This document shows, piece after piece, positions 57,249-64,000 of a DNA stretch of 64,000 nt; positions within the stretch are counted from its first letter, which is position 1; the number at the start of each line of letters is the position of its first letter. The notes below the pieces were generated by a model that saw nothing but the letters and a program-made list of their open reading frames with translations, made no database searches and was not told where the DNA came from. Source of the stretch: Ruania zhangjianzhongii. GTDB taxonomy: Bacteria > Actinomycetota > Actinomycetes > Actinomycetales > Beutenbergiaceae. The stretch covers positions 3,586,882-3,650,881 of the forward strand of contig NZ_CP042828.1 in NCBI RefSeq assembly GCF_008000995.1. The letters are read 5' to 3'. A program made the position numbers and the translations under genes.

Positions 57249-57766
57249 TGTTCGAGAGGTTTACCTACGAAGCACGCATCGCCGTGGTCGGCGCCCAGGA
57301 GGTGGCCCGCGCCCGCGGTGCCAGGCAGATCACCACCACCCATCTGCTCGTCGCCCTGCTCTCCCCCGGCGCTGAGACCACCGCTGCAGTCACCGCGGCC
57401 GGCGGCGACGTCGAGGCCCTTACCCGACCTGGCGAGCACGGCGAGCTGGATAGCCACGCCCTCTCCGCCGTCGGCGTGGATCTGGAGCAGGTCACCGCCC
57501 GGGCCGAAGAGGTGTTCGGCCCCGGTGCGCTGGCCCGCGCCGGCCGATCTCCCAAGCACCTGCCGTTCCGCCGGGAAGCGAAGAAGGCGCTCGAGCTGGC
57601 ACTGCGCGAGGCGGTCCGCCTCCAGGAGCGCACCATCACTGGCCGCCACCTGTTGCTGGGGCTGATCCGGGCCGAGTGCGACGGCCGCACCGCGCTCGTT
57701 GGCGCCGGCACAGACCTGCCCGGCCTGCGCGCGGCACTGGAGCAGCCCAGGGCGCAGAGCGCCTGA
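57248..57766 (+). CDS. Clp N-terminal-domain protein
   Basis: A 172-residue protein made only of Clp N-domain repeats: MFERFTYEARIAVVGAQEVA with ITTTHLLVALLSPGAETTA, then KHLPFRREAKKALELALREA with ITGRHLLLGLIRAECDGRTA. No AAA+ module follows, so it cannot itself unfold proteins. It could act as an adaptor or substrate-binding factor for ClpC or related unfoldases. The start may instead be the GTG at 57245. It forms a two-gene unit with the HTH gene. Confidence 0.85.
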   Translation: MFERFTYEARIAVVGAQEVARARGARQITTTHLLVALLSPGAETTAAVTAAGGDVEALTRPGEHGELDSHALSAVGVDLEQVTARAEEVFGPGALARAGRSPKHLPFRREAKKALELALREAVRLQERTITGRHLLLGLIRAECDGRTALVGAGTDLPGLRAALEQPRAQSA

Positions 57767-57830
57767 TCTGCCCACTCAGCCAACCAGCTCAGCCAACCCC
57801 GCTCACCATCGGCGGGACCGCTGAGGGCAG

Positions 57831-59255
57831 TCAGCCGATCAGGATGCCGGCGATCGTGGCGCTCATCAGGTTCGCCAGCGTGCCGGCCAGCACGGCACGC
57901 AGGCCGAGCTGGGCGATGTCACCCCGGCGCTTGGGGGCGATGCCGCCCAGCCCACCCAAGAGGATGGCGATCGAGCCCAGGTTGGCGAAGCCGGTCAGCG
58001 CGAAGGTGATCACTGCCTGTGCCTTGGCGGAGAACTCACCGGCCTGCGGGCCGAAGTCACTGAAGGCGACGAACTCGTTCAGGACCACCTTCTGGCCGAG
58101 GAAGCTGCCTGCCTGCAGGGCCTCGGGCCAGGGCGTCCCGGCGAGGAACATCACCGGCGCGAAGACATACCCGAGGATCTGCTCAATGGTCAGATCCGCA
58201 CCGAACCAGCCGGCGACCCAGCCGAGGATGAGGTTCGCGAGCGCGATCAGCGAGATGAACGCCAGCAGCATGGCACCGACGTTCAGCGCCAGCCACAGAC
58301 CGTCACCGGCGCCCCGGGCGGCGGCGTCGATGACGTTGCGCGCCTGGCCCGGTTCGTCCTCGTCCCGGTCCTCGTCGCCGGTGTCCGCCGGTACGGCCGT
58401 CGCGGCGTCGGCGGCGGCTTGCTCGGCCGATTGGTCGGCCGATCCCTCGGCCCCTCGGTCGGCTACCACCGTGCCGGTCTTCTTCCGGCGCCGGTAGCGA
58501 TGCCCACCGAGTGCGGACTCGTCCGGGGCGGTGCCTGCCGTCTCCGCCGTCTCGGCCGGCCCAGCAGTGGCGACCGCGGCTGCCTCCCCGGTTCGCTCCA
58601 GGGATCCGGCGGGCACCAGGATCTTGGCCATCGCCAACGCACCCGGCGCCGCCATGAAGCTCGCGGCGATCAGGTAGTCCAGCCGAGCGCCGAGCAGCGA
58701 GTAGCCCACCAGCACCGAACCGGCCACAGTGGACAGGCCTCCGACCATCACGGCGAACAGTTCAGACTGGGTCATCTTCTTCACGTACGGCCGGATCACC
58801 AGCGGCGCCTCGGTCTGACCCACGAAGATGTTCGCCGCGGCGTTCATCGACTCCGGTCGGGTGGTACCGAGGATCTTCGCGAGCCCGCCACCGATGATCC
58901 GGACCACCCACTGGAGCACGTTGAGGTGATAGAGCACGGCGGTGAGCGAGGCGAAGAACACGATCACCGGGAGCACCTGGAACGCGAACACGGAGCCTTC
59001 CTCCGGCAGGATGGCGCCGAAGAGGAAGTCGATCCCGTCCGCCGAGGAGTCGATCATGGCCTGCACGGCGGAGGACACCCCGCCCAGGACGGCCTCCCCC
59101 CACGGGACGTACAGCACCAGGACGGCGATCACCAGCTGAGTGGCCAGTGCGAGCCCCACGGTGCGGACTCGGATCTTTCGTCGGTCGGCGGAAAACAGGA
59201 CAGCGAGCGCGAGCAGGGCGAGCATTCCGCCCAGCCCCCAGAGCAGATCGACCAC
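57831..59255 (-). CDS. concentrative nucleoside transporter (NupC/CNT) with a long cytosolic insertion
   Basis: A 474-residue proton- or sodium-coupled nucleoside importer; the GTG at 59255 has AAAGGGG upstream. CNT signatures are intact: MNAAANIFVGQTEAPLVIRP, GGLSTVAGSVLVGYSLLGA and VGAMLLAFISLIALANLILG with EFVAFSD. Between MAKILVPAGS and ARNVIDAAARGAGDGL there are about 90 residues of Ala/Thr/Glu/Asp-rich, apparently disordered sequence with a basic patch (HRYRRRKKTG), where typical NupC has about 15. The insertion is in frame and in a cytosolic loop. Confidence 0.92.
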   Translation of the reverse strand: MVDLLWGLGGMLALLALAVLFSADRRKIRVRTVGLALATQLVIAVLVLYVPWGEAVLGGVSSAVQAMIDSSADGIDFLFGAILPEEGSVFAFQVLPVIVFFASLTAVLYHLNVLQWVVRIIGGGLAKILGTTRPESMNAAANIFVGQTEAPLVIRPYVKKMTQSELFAVMVGGLSTVAGSVLVGYSLLGARLDYLIAASFMAAPGALAMAKILVPAGSLERTGEAAAVATAGPAETAETAGTAPDESALGGHRYRRRKKTGTVVADRGAEGSADQSAEQAAADAATAVPADTGDEDRDEDEPGQARNVIDAAARGAGDGLWLALNVGAMLLAFISLIALANLILGWVAGWFGADLTIEQILGYVFAPVMFLAGTPWPEALQAGSFLGQKVVLNEFVAFSDFGPQAGEFSAKAQAVITFALTGFANLGSIAILLGGLGGIAPKRRGDIAQLGLRAVLAGTLANLMSATIAGILIG

Positions 59256-59462
59256 GGAGCACCCCTTTGAAATCTGTGCGATGTGCACCTGCCAGGCTGG
59301 CATGCCTCCGCATGGGCAGCACGCTCAATTCCTAGGCGGGGGTGCCCGGGATCCCGTCCAGACCGGCCCGGCCTGGCCCGCGCCGTCCGCAGCCCGGCCC
59401 GCGCAGTCCGCAGCCCCGCCCGCGCCCGTCTGCAGCCCGAACGGCGCCAGCCGCAGCTCGGC
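59256..59462. other. gap with GC-rich degenerate repeats
   Basis: 207 bp between the nucleoside transporter start and the permease remnant. Positions 59365-59450 are low-complexity, with about three imperfect 21-bp units built on CCCGCGC...GTCCGCAGCCC. No coding potential is evident. Confidence 0.5.
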
Positions 59463-59621
59463 TCAGCCCGCCCGGGCCGGCGGCTCGCCGGTGGGCCTGT
59501 CCTCCTCGGGCAGCACGATCACCCGGTCCTTGGCGATCACGTAGTAGAGGATGCCGGCGATCGGGGCGCCGATGAACCAGCCGAAGTCTTTGATCACCGA
59601 GAACCACGGCACCAAGGCGAA
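59463..59621 (-). pseudogene. 3' remnant of an NCS1-type permease gene
   Basis: On the minus strand the last 52 codons before the TGA at 59463 read FALVPWFSVIKDFGWFIGAP followed by IAGILYYVIAKDRVIVLPEE. This is the terminal helix plus tail of a nucleobase/hydantoin (NCS1) permease. No start or upstream portion exists: beyond about 59640 the sequence is unrelated and differs in composition. It is read as the surviving 3' end of a gene cut by the island at about 59.6-61.7 kb. Confidence 0.6.
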
Positions 59622-60100
59622 CTCAGTGCGAATCCAGGCTCCTGGCGGTGAACAATCTCCCGACCGGGGTCCGATCGTCCCTCACTGACGGCAGTGCACG
59701 TGGACAAGCAGTTGTCCGAATGGCCGCGGTACAGATCCCGCCCGTTTGAACCGCGATAGAGAACGACAACACCTCGCCCTGGGCTTGAACCCTCCAGCGA
59801 AGCTCCCTGGGGCGCCCCGGCCCTCCTCCTACTACCAGCACGCGGTCAAGTTGAGTATGACTGACCCGAATATCGTCGACGATCTGTCCGACCACTCGAC
59901 CAGGCCACCCTGAAGATAGGCAGCGTTTCCGCCCCGCACGACCAGATCGACCATAGGCTGTGCCGTGTGCCGTGTGCCGTGTGCCGTGTGCCGTGTGCCG
60001 TGTGCCGTGTGCCGTGTGCCGTGTGCCGTGTGCCGTGTGCCGTGCGGCCCGGGAATCGCAGCGTTGCTCATGGGTCTGACTTGGTTCTGGTCGACGGGAG
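59622..60100. other. island left arm: non-coding, with T-arm-like motifs and a microsatellite
   Basis: This 480-bp segment has no convincing gene. It is less GC-rich than the flanks, carries the 12-copy heptamer at 59959-60042, and contains two GGTTCAA-type motifs on the minus strand (about 59748 and 59791). Those recall a tRNA T-arm, but no complete tRNA could be folded. Confidence 0.4.
59959..60042. repeat. (TGTGCCG)12 heptanucleotide microsatellite
   Basis: Twelve perfect, uninterrupted copies of TGTGCCG (84 bp). They end 75 bp upstream of the preferred start codon of the toxin gene and lie in its open reading frame extended upstream (frame open from 59920). Such tracts vary in copy number by slippage. 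Confidence 0.97.
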
Positions 60101-60118
60101 CTTTATCTTTGGCTAAAG
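60101..60118. promoter_or_regulatory. small palindrome before the toxin gene
   Basis: CTTTATCTTTGGCTAAAG is an imperfect palindrome (5-bp arms CTTTA/TAAAG) in an AT-rich patch just before the GTG at 60118. It is a candidate autoregulatory operator for the XRE antitoxin and may overlap a -10 element. Weak evidence. Confidence 0.35.
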
Positions 60119-60624
60119 TGGAGAGACGACTCGTCGTCAAGGGAGCGTTCTACGACGTCGAGTGTGCGCGAACAGCCGACGGGTCCGAACCAGCCGGTCA
60201 GTTCCTAGATGAACTCAAGAAGGGCATGTGGGATGGTGATCCAAACGATCCGGATAGGCCGTCTGACGAGCAGATTTACGACTATCCGGCGATCCTTGCC
60301 GTCCTCAAGCATGTGGCGACTGTGGGCGAACCGCCGCACGCCCGGGCAGTCAACTACTTGGAACGAGGCGTCTGGGAGTTCAAGCGCGCTGCCAAGCGTC
60401 TCTCGTTCTTCGATACGCCGGGCGACGGCACCTACACGGAGCGGCCCAAGATCCTCGACCGAACAAACGGGATCGAGTCGGTGTACTGGTGGTTTCCCAA
60501 CTTCGACCACCAGCTCAGGCTGGGGCACTGCTTTGCCAAGCTGGGGGAGAAGGCGTTGCCTCAGGACGTTCAGCGGTCCCTTGACGTACGAGAGGAGGAT
60601 CTGACGTATGACCAGGACACCTAG
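60118..60624 (+). CDS. RelE/HigB-superfamily toxin of a tripartite TAC module
   Basis: 168 residues from the GTG at 60118; alternatives are the ATG at 60070 and a GTG at 59965 inside the heptamer array. The protein begins ERRLVVKGAFYDVECARTAD and shows the Gp49/HigB pattern: GSEPAGQFLDELKKG, AILAVLKHVATVGEPP, then VNYLERGVWEFKRAAKRLSF (the N-Y-L-x-G-x-W-E-x-K/R strand), and after a roughly 20-residue insertion LRLGHCFAKLGEKALPQDVQ in place of the usual H-x-F-x-K-K-x-x-K-T-P. RelE-fold toxins cleave mRNA on the ribosome. It overlaps the antitoxin gene by 17 nt. Confidence 0.65.
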   Translation: MERRLVVKGAFYDVECARTADGSEPAGQFLDELKKGMWDGDPNDPDRPSDEQIYDYPAILAVLKHVATVGEPPHARAVNYLERGVWEFKRAAKRLSFFDTPGDGTYTERPKILDRTNGIESVYWWFPNFDHQLRLGHCFAKLGEKALPQDVQRSLDVREEDLTYDQDT

Positions 60625-61174
60625 ACAGAAGCTCAATGTCAGCGATGATCGCGTGTCGATGCTGGACGAGCTCGTTTCGACACCGCGAGGGCGGGCGGAG
60701 CTCGCCGCAGCCGAAGCAGCCCTGCGGGCTCAAGCTCTCATCGAGCAAGCCTTCGAGGAGACGGCACTATCGGCACGAGACGTTGCGAACGCCTTAGGGG
60801 TCACTGAGGGCAGGGTATCCCAGTTGCGCCATGGAGATGGCAACGTCCGTTTGAGCACCCTCGCCAAACTGATGAGCGTGTTGGACCAGAACCTGGCGCT
60901 TGAGGCACACCACACGGCATCTGAGCGCGGCCAACAGGTCGCCGACGAACGTGACGATGCAACGAGCAAGTTCTGGGTCCAGCGATTCGTCGGCATCGAT
61001 GGGGTGCACGAGGCTACGTATGAAGGGCCGTCGTCACCCACGTCGGTGACACCCATCGGGGAACCGGAAGAACGGAGCCGACGTCGGGACGCAGCTTGGT
61101 CGCGCTATGCGAAGCATGCAGTCGCGGCCCGTTCGCAGACGCAGCAGCCACAAAGGCGTTTGGCTGGACTGTGA
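60608..61174 (+). CDS. XRE-family antitoxin with long C-terminal tail (TAC module)
   Basis: A 188-residue protein; GAGGAGG precedes the ATG at 60608. The helix-turn-helix is at about residues 50-95: LSARDVANALGVTEGRVSQL followed by RHGDGNVRLSTLAKLMSVL. The remaining 90 residues (DDATSKFWVQRFVGIDGVHE, then AAWSRYAKHAVAARS) are not part of any HTH fold. In chaperone-controlled TA systems the antitoxin carries a C-terminal chaperone-addiction segment, and this tail is the obvious candidate. Its TGA overlaps the next gene's GTG (GTGA). Confidence 0.75.
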   Translation: MTRTPRQKLNVSDDRVSMLDELVSTPRGRAELAAAEAALRAQALIEQAFEETALSARDVANALGVTEGRVSQLRHGDGNVRLSTLAKLMSVLDQNLALEAHHTASERGQQVADERDDATSKFWVQRFVGIDGVHEATYEGPSSPTSVTPIGEPEERSRRRDAAWSRYAKHAVAARSQTQQPQRRLAGL

Positions 61175-61734
61175 GACCCCAACCTGACCACGGTGTGCAC
61201 GACGACTTCCCATTCCGGCTGAGCATGTTGGCCCTAGACCACATGGAGGTTGACCGGACGGGGTTCCTCGACCGGCCTGGCACGTACCACTGGACGACGG
61301 AGTTCCGTGTCACGGATCAGGACGAGGTCGTTCTGTGCCTGATCGTGAATGAGGTCGTGCTACAAGACTCAGAGAGTCGGGCACTTTCGGGCACCGAGGA
61401 GCCCTCCGTTCCGGACAAGACCTCGAACGGCGAGCAGGTCGCCGAGAAGGGCCCCGAATCTGACGCAACGGACGTCGCACGCATACACATGGCACACATG
61501 GGTATATTCACCAAGCCTGACATCGGCTCGCTTTCCTCAGAGCAGCGTGCTGAGCTTGTCGACGTCACCCGTATGTCGGTCCAACCGCTGCTCCGGGCCC
61601 AAGTCTTAGCCTCGACGGCCGATCTCGGCTTCCCTCCGCTGACATTGCCTTTGCTTCTGCGGGGTCAACTGCCACCCGCGATCGACCTTGGGGCGACGCA
61701 AGATGACGGGGCCGACAGCCGAGGATCTCGGTAA
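61171..61734 (+). CDS. SecB-like chaperone of the TAC module
   Basis: A 187-residue protein; the GTG at 61171 overlaps the antitoxin stop (GTGA), a classic coupled start, preferred over a TTG at 61096. The fold reads as SecB-like: beta strands at TYHWTTEFRVTDQDEVVLCL, then DVARIHMAHMGIFTKPDIGS, and the C-terminal helix RMSVQPLLRAQVLASTADLG leading into FPPLTLPLLLRGQLPP. SecB and Rv1957 have the equivalent [FL]P-P-L-T/N-L-x-x-[LIV] segment after this helix. The last codons run into the racemase remnant (61724). Confidence 0.75.
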   Translation: MRPQPDHGVHDDFPFRLSMLALDHMEVDRTGFLDRPGTYHWTTEFRVTDQDEVVLCLIVNEVVLQDSESRALSGTEEPSVPDKTSNGEQVAEKGPESDATDVARIHMAHMGIFTKPDIGSLSSEQRAELVDVTRMSVQPLLRAQVLASTADLGFPPLTLPLLLRGQLPPAIDLGATQDDGADSRGSR

Positions 61735-61822
61735 CTGATGCGGCCACCGCGTGTGCTGAGACGACGATTCCGTCCATCATCGACTCCGTGGCGTTGAAGT
61801 TCACTACCAGGATGCGCGTCAT
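61724..61822 (-). pseudogene. 5' remnant of a hydantoin/Asp-Glu racemase gene
   Basis: On the minus strand from the ATG at 61822 (GAGAGAG upstream) 33 codons read MTRILVVNFNATESMMDGIV then VSAHAVAASVTEI, the first strand-helix unit of hydantoin racemases (M-R-I-x-V-[IV]-N-x-N-x-T-x-x-M). Homology ends abruptly at about 61724, where the SecB-like gene's 3' end begins on the other strand. Together with the permease remnant at 59463 this marks both ends of an insertion with deletion. Confidence 0.65.
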
Positions 61823-61968
61823 CACTCTCTCGGCTCGATTCCGAGATGCGGAATTTGACCTCCGCATGATGAGTGGAGGATAGTCCTGCCTGCCGAGGAA
61901 GTCCAGCCTTCCAGACCCGCGAACCCTATGCGCCCGGGGGACACGCGCCGGTCGACGCCTCGGCGCGC

Positions 61969-63366
61969 TCACGCCAGTGCGCCGAGCACCTCGTTCAGCG
62001 CCTCGGTGGCCGAAGGGTGGGTGTAGATCGCGTCCCGCAGCTCGGAAGCGGTGATCGAGTGCCGCATCGCCAGCGCCACCAGGTTGATCACTTCCTGGGA
62101 GTGCACATGCATCAGGGCCACACCCAGGACCCGGTCGTTCGCCCCGTCGACCACGCACTTGACGATGCCGCGGGGCTCGCCCTCGATCTTCGCTCGCGGG
62201 GCCGCGGCGATATCGGCCATCTGCTTCGCTGCCACCCGTACGTCGTAGCCCTGCTCGCGCGCCTGCGCCTCGGTCAGGCCCACACGGGCCAGCGGCGGGG
62301 TCAGGAAGATGGTGTACGGCACGGCCACCCGGTCCTGCGTGGATCGCTTCCCGGCCCCGAACAACTGATCGGCCACGATCCGGTTGTCGTCCAACGACAC
62401 ATAGGTGAACTGCGGACCACCGTTGACATCACCCAACGCATAGACGCCCCGGGCGGTGGTGCGCAGGTACTCATCGACGGCGACGAACCCGCGGTCGTCC
62501 ACGTCCACTCCCCCGCGCTCCAGACCCAGCCCGTCGGTGGCCGGTTCCCGGCCGAGGGCCAGCAGCACGGCATCCGCGCCGAGCCTCATCTCGCGGCCGT
62601 CGGCCGCATAGGTCACCTCCGCCTGCTCCGGACCAGCAGCGATCGAGGTGACCTCCGCGGCCGAGGTGACCTGGACGCCGTCGCCGGCAAGGATGCTCAC
62701 GGCAGTTTCGGCGACTTCCGGATCTTCCTGCCGCAGCGGGCGCTCGCCCCGGTCCAGCACAGTGACCTCGGCGCCGAAGTGGGCAAACATCGAGGCGAAC
62801 TCCAGCCCGACGTAGCCGCCGCCGACCACGATCAGTGAACCCGGCAGCGGCGAGACGTGTTGCAGAGTGGTGGAGTCGTGGATCCGCCCGCCCACGTGCG
62901 CCCCCTCGATCGGCGGGACGGCGGGGCGGGAGCCGGTGTTGACCAGCACGGTCTCGGCGGTGATCCCTAGGGTCTCGTCACCCCCGGTGACCAGTACCTC
63001 GCGGTCACCGGTGAACTCAGCGTGCCCCGAAACCAGAAGCACAGAGTCGAGCTCGTCCAGCAGCTGGAAGTTCTTCGTCCGCATCGCGCTGGTGAGAGTG
63101 TCGCGGCGTTGGACAGCCGCCGCGAAATAGTCGTCGGGGTCATCGGCCTCGCGGCGCTGGTCCGCCTGGTGCACGAGGATCTTCGTGGGCACGCAGGCGA
63201 CGTTGATGCACGTGCCGCCGATCATCTCGGCGGACTGCTCGATCAGGGCGACCCGCTTGCCCCGGCGGGCAGCGGTACCGGCGAGGGTCTTGCCGCCCTT
63301 GCCCCAGCCGATCACCAGGAGATCAACATGTTCGGTGTGGTCGGCGGGACCGCGCTGCGTGGACAT
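61969..63366 (-). CDS. RclA-like FAD-dependent disulfide oxidoreductase
   Basis: A 465-residue flavoprotein of the pyridine-nucleotide-disulfide family. FAD motif DLLVIGWGKGGKTLAGTAA (GxGxxG seen as GWGKGG), redox Cys pair in GGTCINVACVPTKILVHQ (C-x4-C), NAD motif LIVVGGGYVGLEFASMFAHF, and the C-terminal dimer motif with His in YTHPSATEALNEVLGALA. The set, including CIN-x-x-C-V/I-PTK, fits RclA/YkgC-type reductases of reactive chlorine or thiocyanate stress better than mercuric reductase (no HMA domain, no C-terminal Cys pair) or lipoamide dehydrogenase. Confidence 0.85.
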   Translation of the reverse strand: MSTQRGPADHTEHVDLLVIGWGKGGKTLAGTAARRGKRVALIEQSAEMIGGTCINVACVPTKILVHQADQRREADDPDDYFAAAVQRRDTLTSAMRTKNFQLLDELDSVLLVSGHAEFTGDREVLVTGGDETLGITAETVLVNTGSRPAVPPIEGAHVGGRIHDSTTLQHVSPLPGSLIVVGGGYVGLEFASMFAHFGAEVTVLDRGERPLRQEDPEVAETAVSILAGDGVQVTSAAEVTSIAAGPEQAEVTYAADGREMRLGADAVLLALGREPATDGLGLERGGVDVDDRGFVAVDEYLRTTARGVYALGDVNGGPQFTYVSLDDNRIVADQLFGAGKRSTQDRVAVPYTIFLTPPLARVGLTEAQAREQGYDVRVAAKQMADIAAAPRAKIEGEPRGIVKCVVDGANDRVLGVALMHVHSQEVINLVALAMRHSITASELRDAIYTHPSATEALNEVLGALA

Positions 63367-63617
63367 CGCTCGTCACGCTACTCCCGGCTCGCCCGCTCCG
63401 CGCCTGGAGCACTGGCTGTGCCCAGGGCACGCTGCCCCGCCGCGGGTCGCACGCCGCACCCGGCCCGCCGCCGGGAGCGGGCCGGGCTGCTGGAGCGGGC
63501 AGGCCGCTACTATCGAGGAAGCGACCCGTCGGTGTGCGTCGCGCCTGGCCTTGGCTGCACGAGGTCGAGCCCACTGCCGCCATGGGCCGGGCTCTCATCG
63601 CGCCGGAGGCACTCGCC

Positions 63618-64000
63618 ATGGACACCCCGAACACGGCCCCACCCCAGGACACCGCCGATACCGGGGCCGGCCTGACCGTCATCCAGACCTCCCCCGACCC
63701 AGAACACAGCACGCTCGCCGCGCGTGGGAGCACCATCGCGATGCGGGTCCGCGCCATGGGGCGCACCCGCGTCGGTGCCCTGCTCCTCCTGCTCGCCACT
63801 GTGGCGGCGATCATCTGGGCGAACACCTCCCCGGGCAGCTACAGCGGGTTCTGGGAGTCGCGGGTGCTGATTGGGATCGAGGACCTGCGCCTGGAGTTCA
63901 CCGTGCATGCGTTGGTGAACGACGCCTTGATGGCGCTGTTCTTTTTCACCGTGGGCCTGGAGGTGCGGCGGGAGTTCGCCATCGGTGAGCTGACCAGCTG
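63618..64000 (+). CDS. nhaA: Na+/H+ antiporter NhaA, N-terminal part
   Basis: Runs off the window end; 127 residues are visible. The ATG at 63618 has GGAGG upstream. After a roughly 45-residue hydrophilic leader, the first helix (VGALLLLLATVAAIIWANTS) and the signature SYSGFWESRVLIG, then HALVNDALMALFFFTVGLEV followed by RREFAIGEL are diagnostic of NhaA. It exchanges Na+ or Li+ for H+ in pH and salt homeostasis. Confidence 0.93.
   Translation, partial: MDTPNTAPPQDTADTGAGLTVIQTSPDPEHSTLAARGSTIAMRVRAMGRTRVGALLLLLATVAAIIWANTSPGSYSGFWESRVLIGIEDLRLEFTVHALVNDALMALFFFTVGLEVRREFAIGELTS

Noticed and set aside
59740-59800. Possible tRNA gene or tRNA-derived attachment site in the island's left arm
   Set aside because: Two GGTTCAA-type motifs resemble a T-arm, but the stems do not pair properly and no acceptor or anticodon arm could be found.
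59959-60042. Possible CRISPR-like array in the heptamer repeat
   Set aside because: The units are contiguous 7-mers with no spacers and there are no cas genes in the window.
59965-60117. Toxin start inside the heptamer array (GTG at 59965)
   Set aside because: The product would begin with repeated CRVPCAV units unlike any toxin. It is kept only as an alternative because the frame is open.
61096-61170. TTG at 61096 as start of the SecB-like gene
   Set aside because: It would add 25 residues of Cys/Ala-rich sequence overlapping the antitoxin by 79 nt. The GTG at 61171 gives a standard coupled start.
61969-63366. Mercuric reductase
   Set aside because: There is no N-terminal heavy-metal domain, no C-terminal Cys pair and no mer genes nearby. 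RclA-like is the better fit.

Overview
This is about 64 kb of chromosome from a high-GC Gram-positive bacterium. Codon use is strongly G/C-ending throughout. The gene content points to Actinobacteria: an actinobacterial-type dapD, dapC next to a 7Fe ferredoxin, several mycothiol-linked families (PIG-L/MshB-like deacetylases, DUF664 and maleylpyruvate-isomerase-type DinB proteins), a monomeric NADP isocitrate dehydrogenase and an RskA-type anti-sigma factor. The style resembles Micrococcales (Ruaniaceae/Bogoriellaceae-like), but the sequence alone does not fix the family. No rRNA, tRNA or CRISPR was seen.

Layout. 1-8 kb: end of a LacI regulator, a Nudix-NYN fusion, a secreted M14 carboxypeptidase, a PepSY lipoprotein, dapD with a lysozyme-like membrane protein, and two small membrane proteins. 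8-18 kb, core genes: gltA, dapC-fdxA, a VanW-type wall protein, a PIG-L deacetylase fused to a membrane domain with a flavin reductase, and typA. 18-25.5 kb: an oligopeptide ABC system (binding protein, two permeases, fused double ATPase) interrupted by an opposite-strand PH-domain gene. 26-45 kb: icd, a nucleotidyltransferase, DinB proteins, a glutaredoxin, a Doc-type toxin/antitoxin pair, a RidA-methyltransferase fusion, redox and transport genes, an ECF sigma/anti-sigma/cupredoxin cluster, a second long ECF sigma factor, a PIG-L deacetylase and an M23 protein. 45-50 kb: MarR-regulated and other MFS exporters. 49.6-55 kb: a xylo-oligosaccharide uptake operon (binding protein, two permeases, cytosolic GH10 xylanase) beside a decayed LacI gene. 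55-59 kb: MarR/cupin pair, a DapA-like aldolase, an HTH/Clp-N pair and a nucleoside transporter. 59.4-61.8 kb: a visibly different, lower-GC island. 62-64 kb: an RclA-like flavoprotein disulfide reductase and the start of nhaA.

The most unusual segment is 59.4-61.8 kb. Three overlapping genes read as a RelE/HigB-like toxin, an XRE antitoxin with a long C-terminal tail, and a SecB-like chaperone: a tripartite toxin-antitoxin-chaperone (TAC) module with the gene order of the M. tuberculosis HigB1-HigA1-Rv1957 system. Twelve perfect copies of a 7-bp repeat lie just upstream. The island is flanked by two remnants on the minus strand, the 5' end of a hydantoin racemase gene and the 3' end of an NCS1-type permease gene. 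This suggests it landed in, and destroyed, a hydantoin/allantoin utilisation operon.

Other items of note: a dispersed 67-bp palindromic intergenic element (two copies, 29 kb apart), very long perfect inverted repeats, a Doc toxin whose Fic-motif histidine is arginine, matching promoter sequences on both sides of the ECF sigma gene, and operator palindromes in several divergent intergenic regions.
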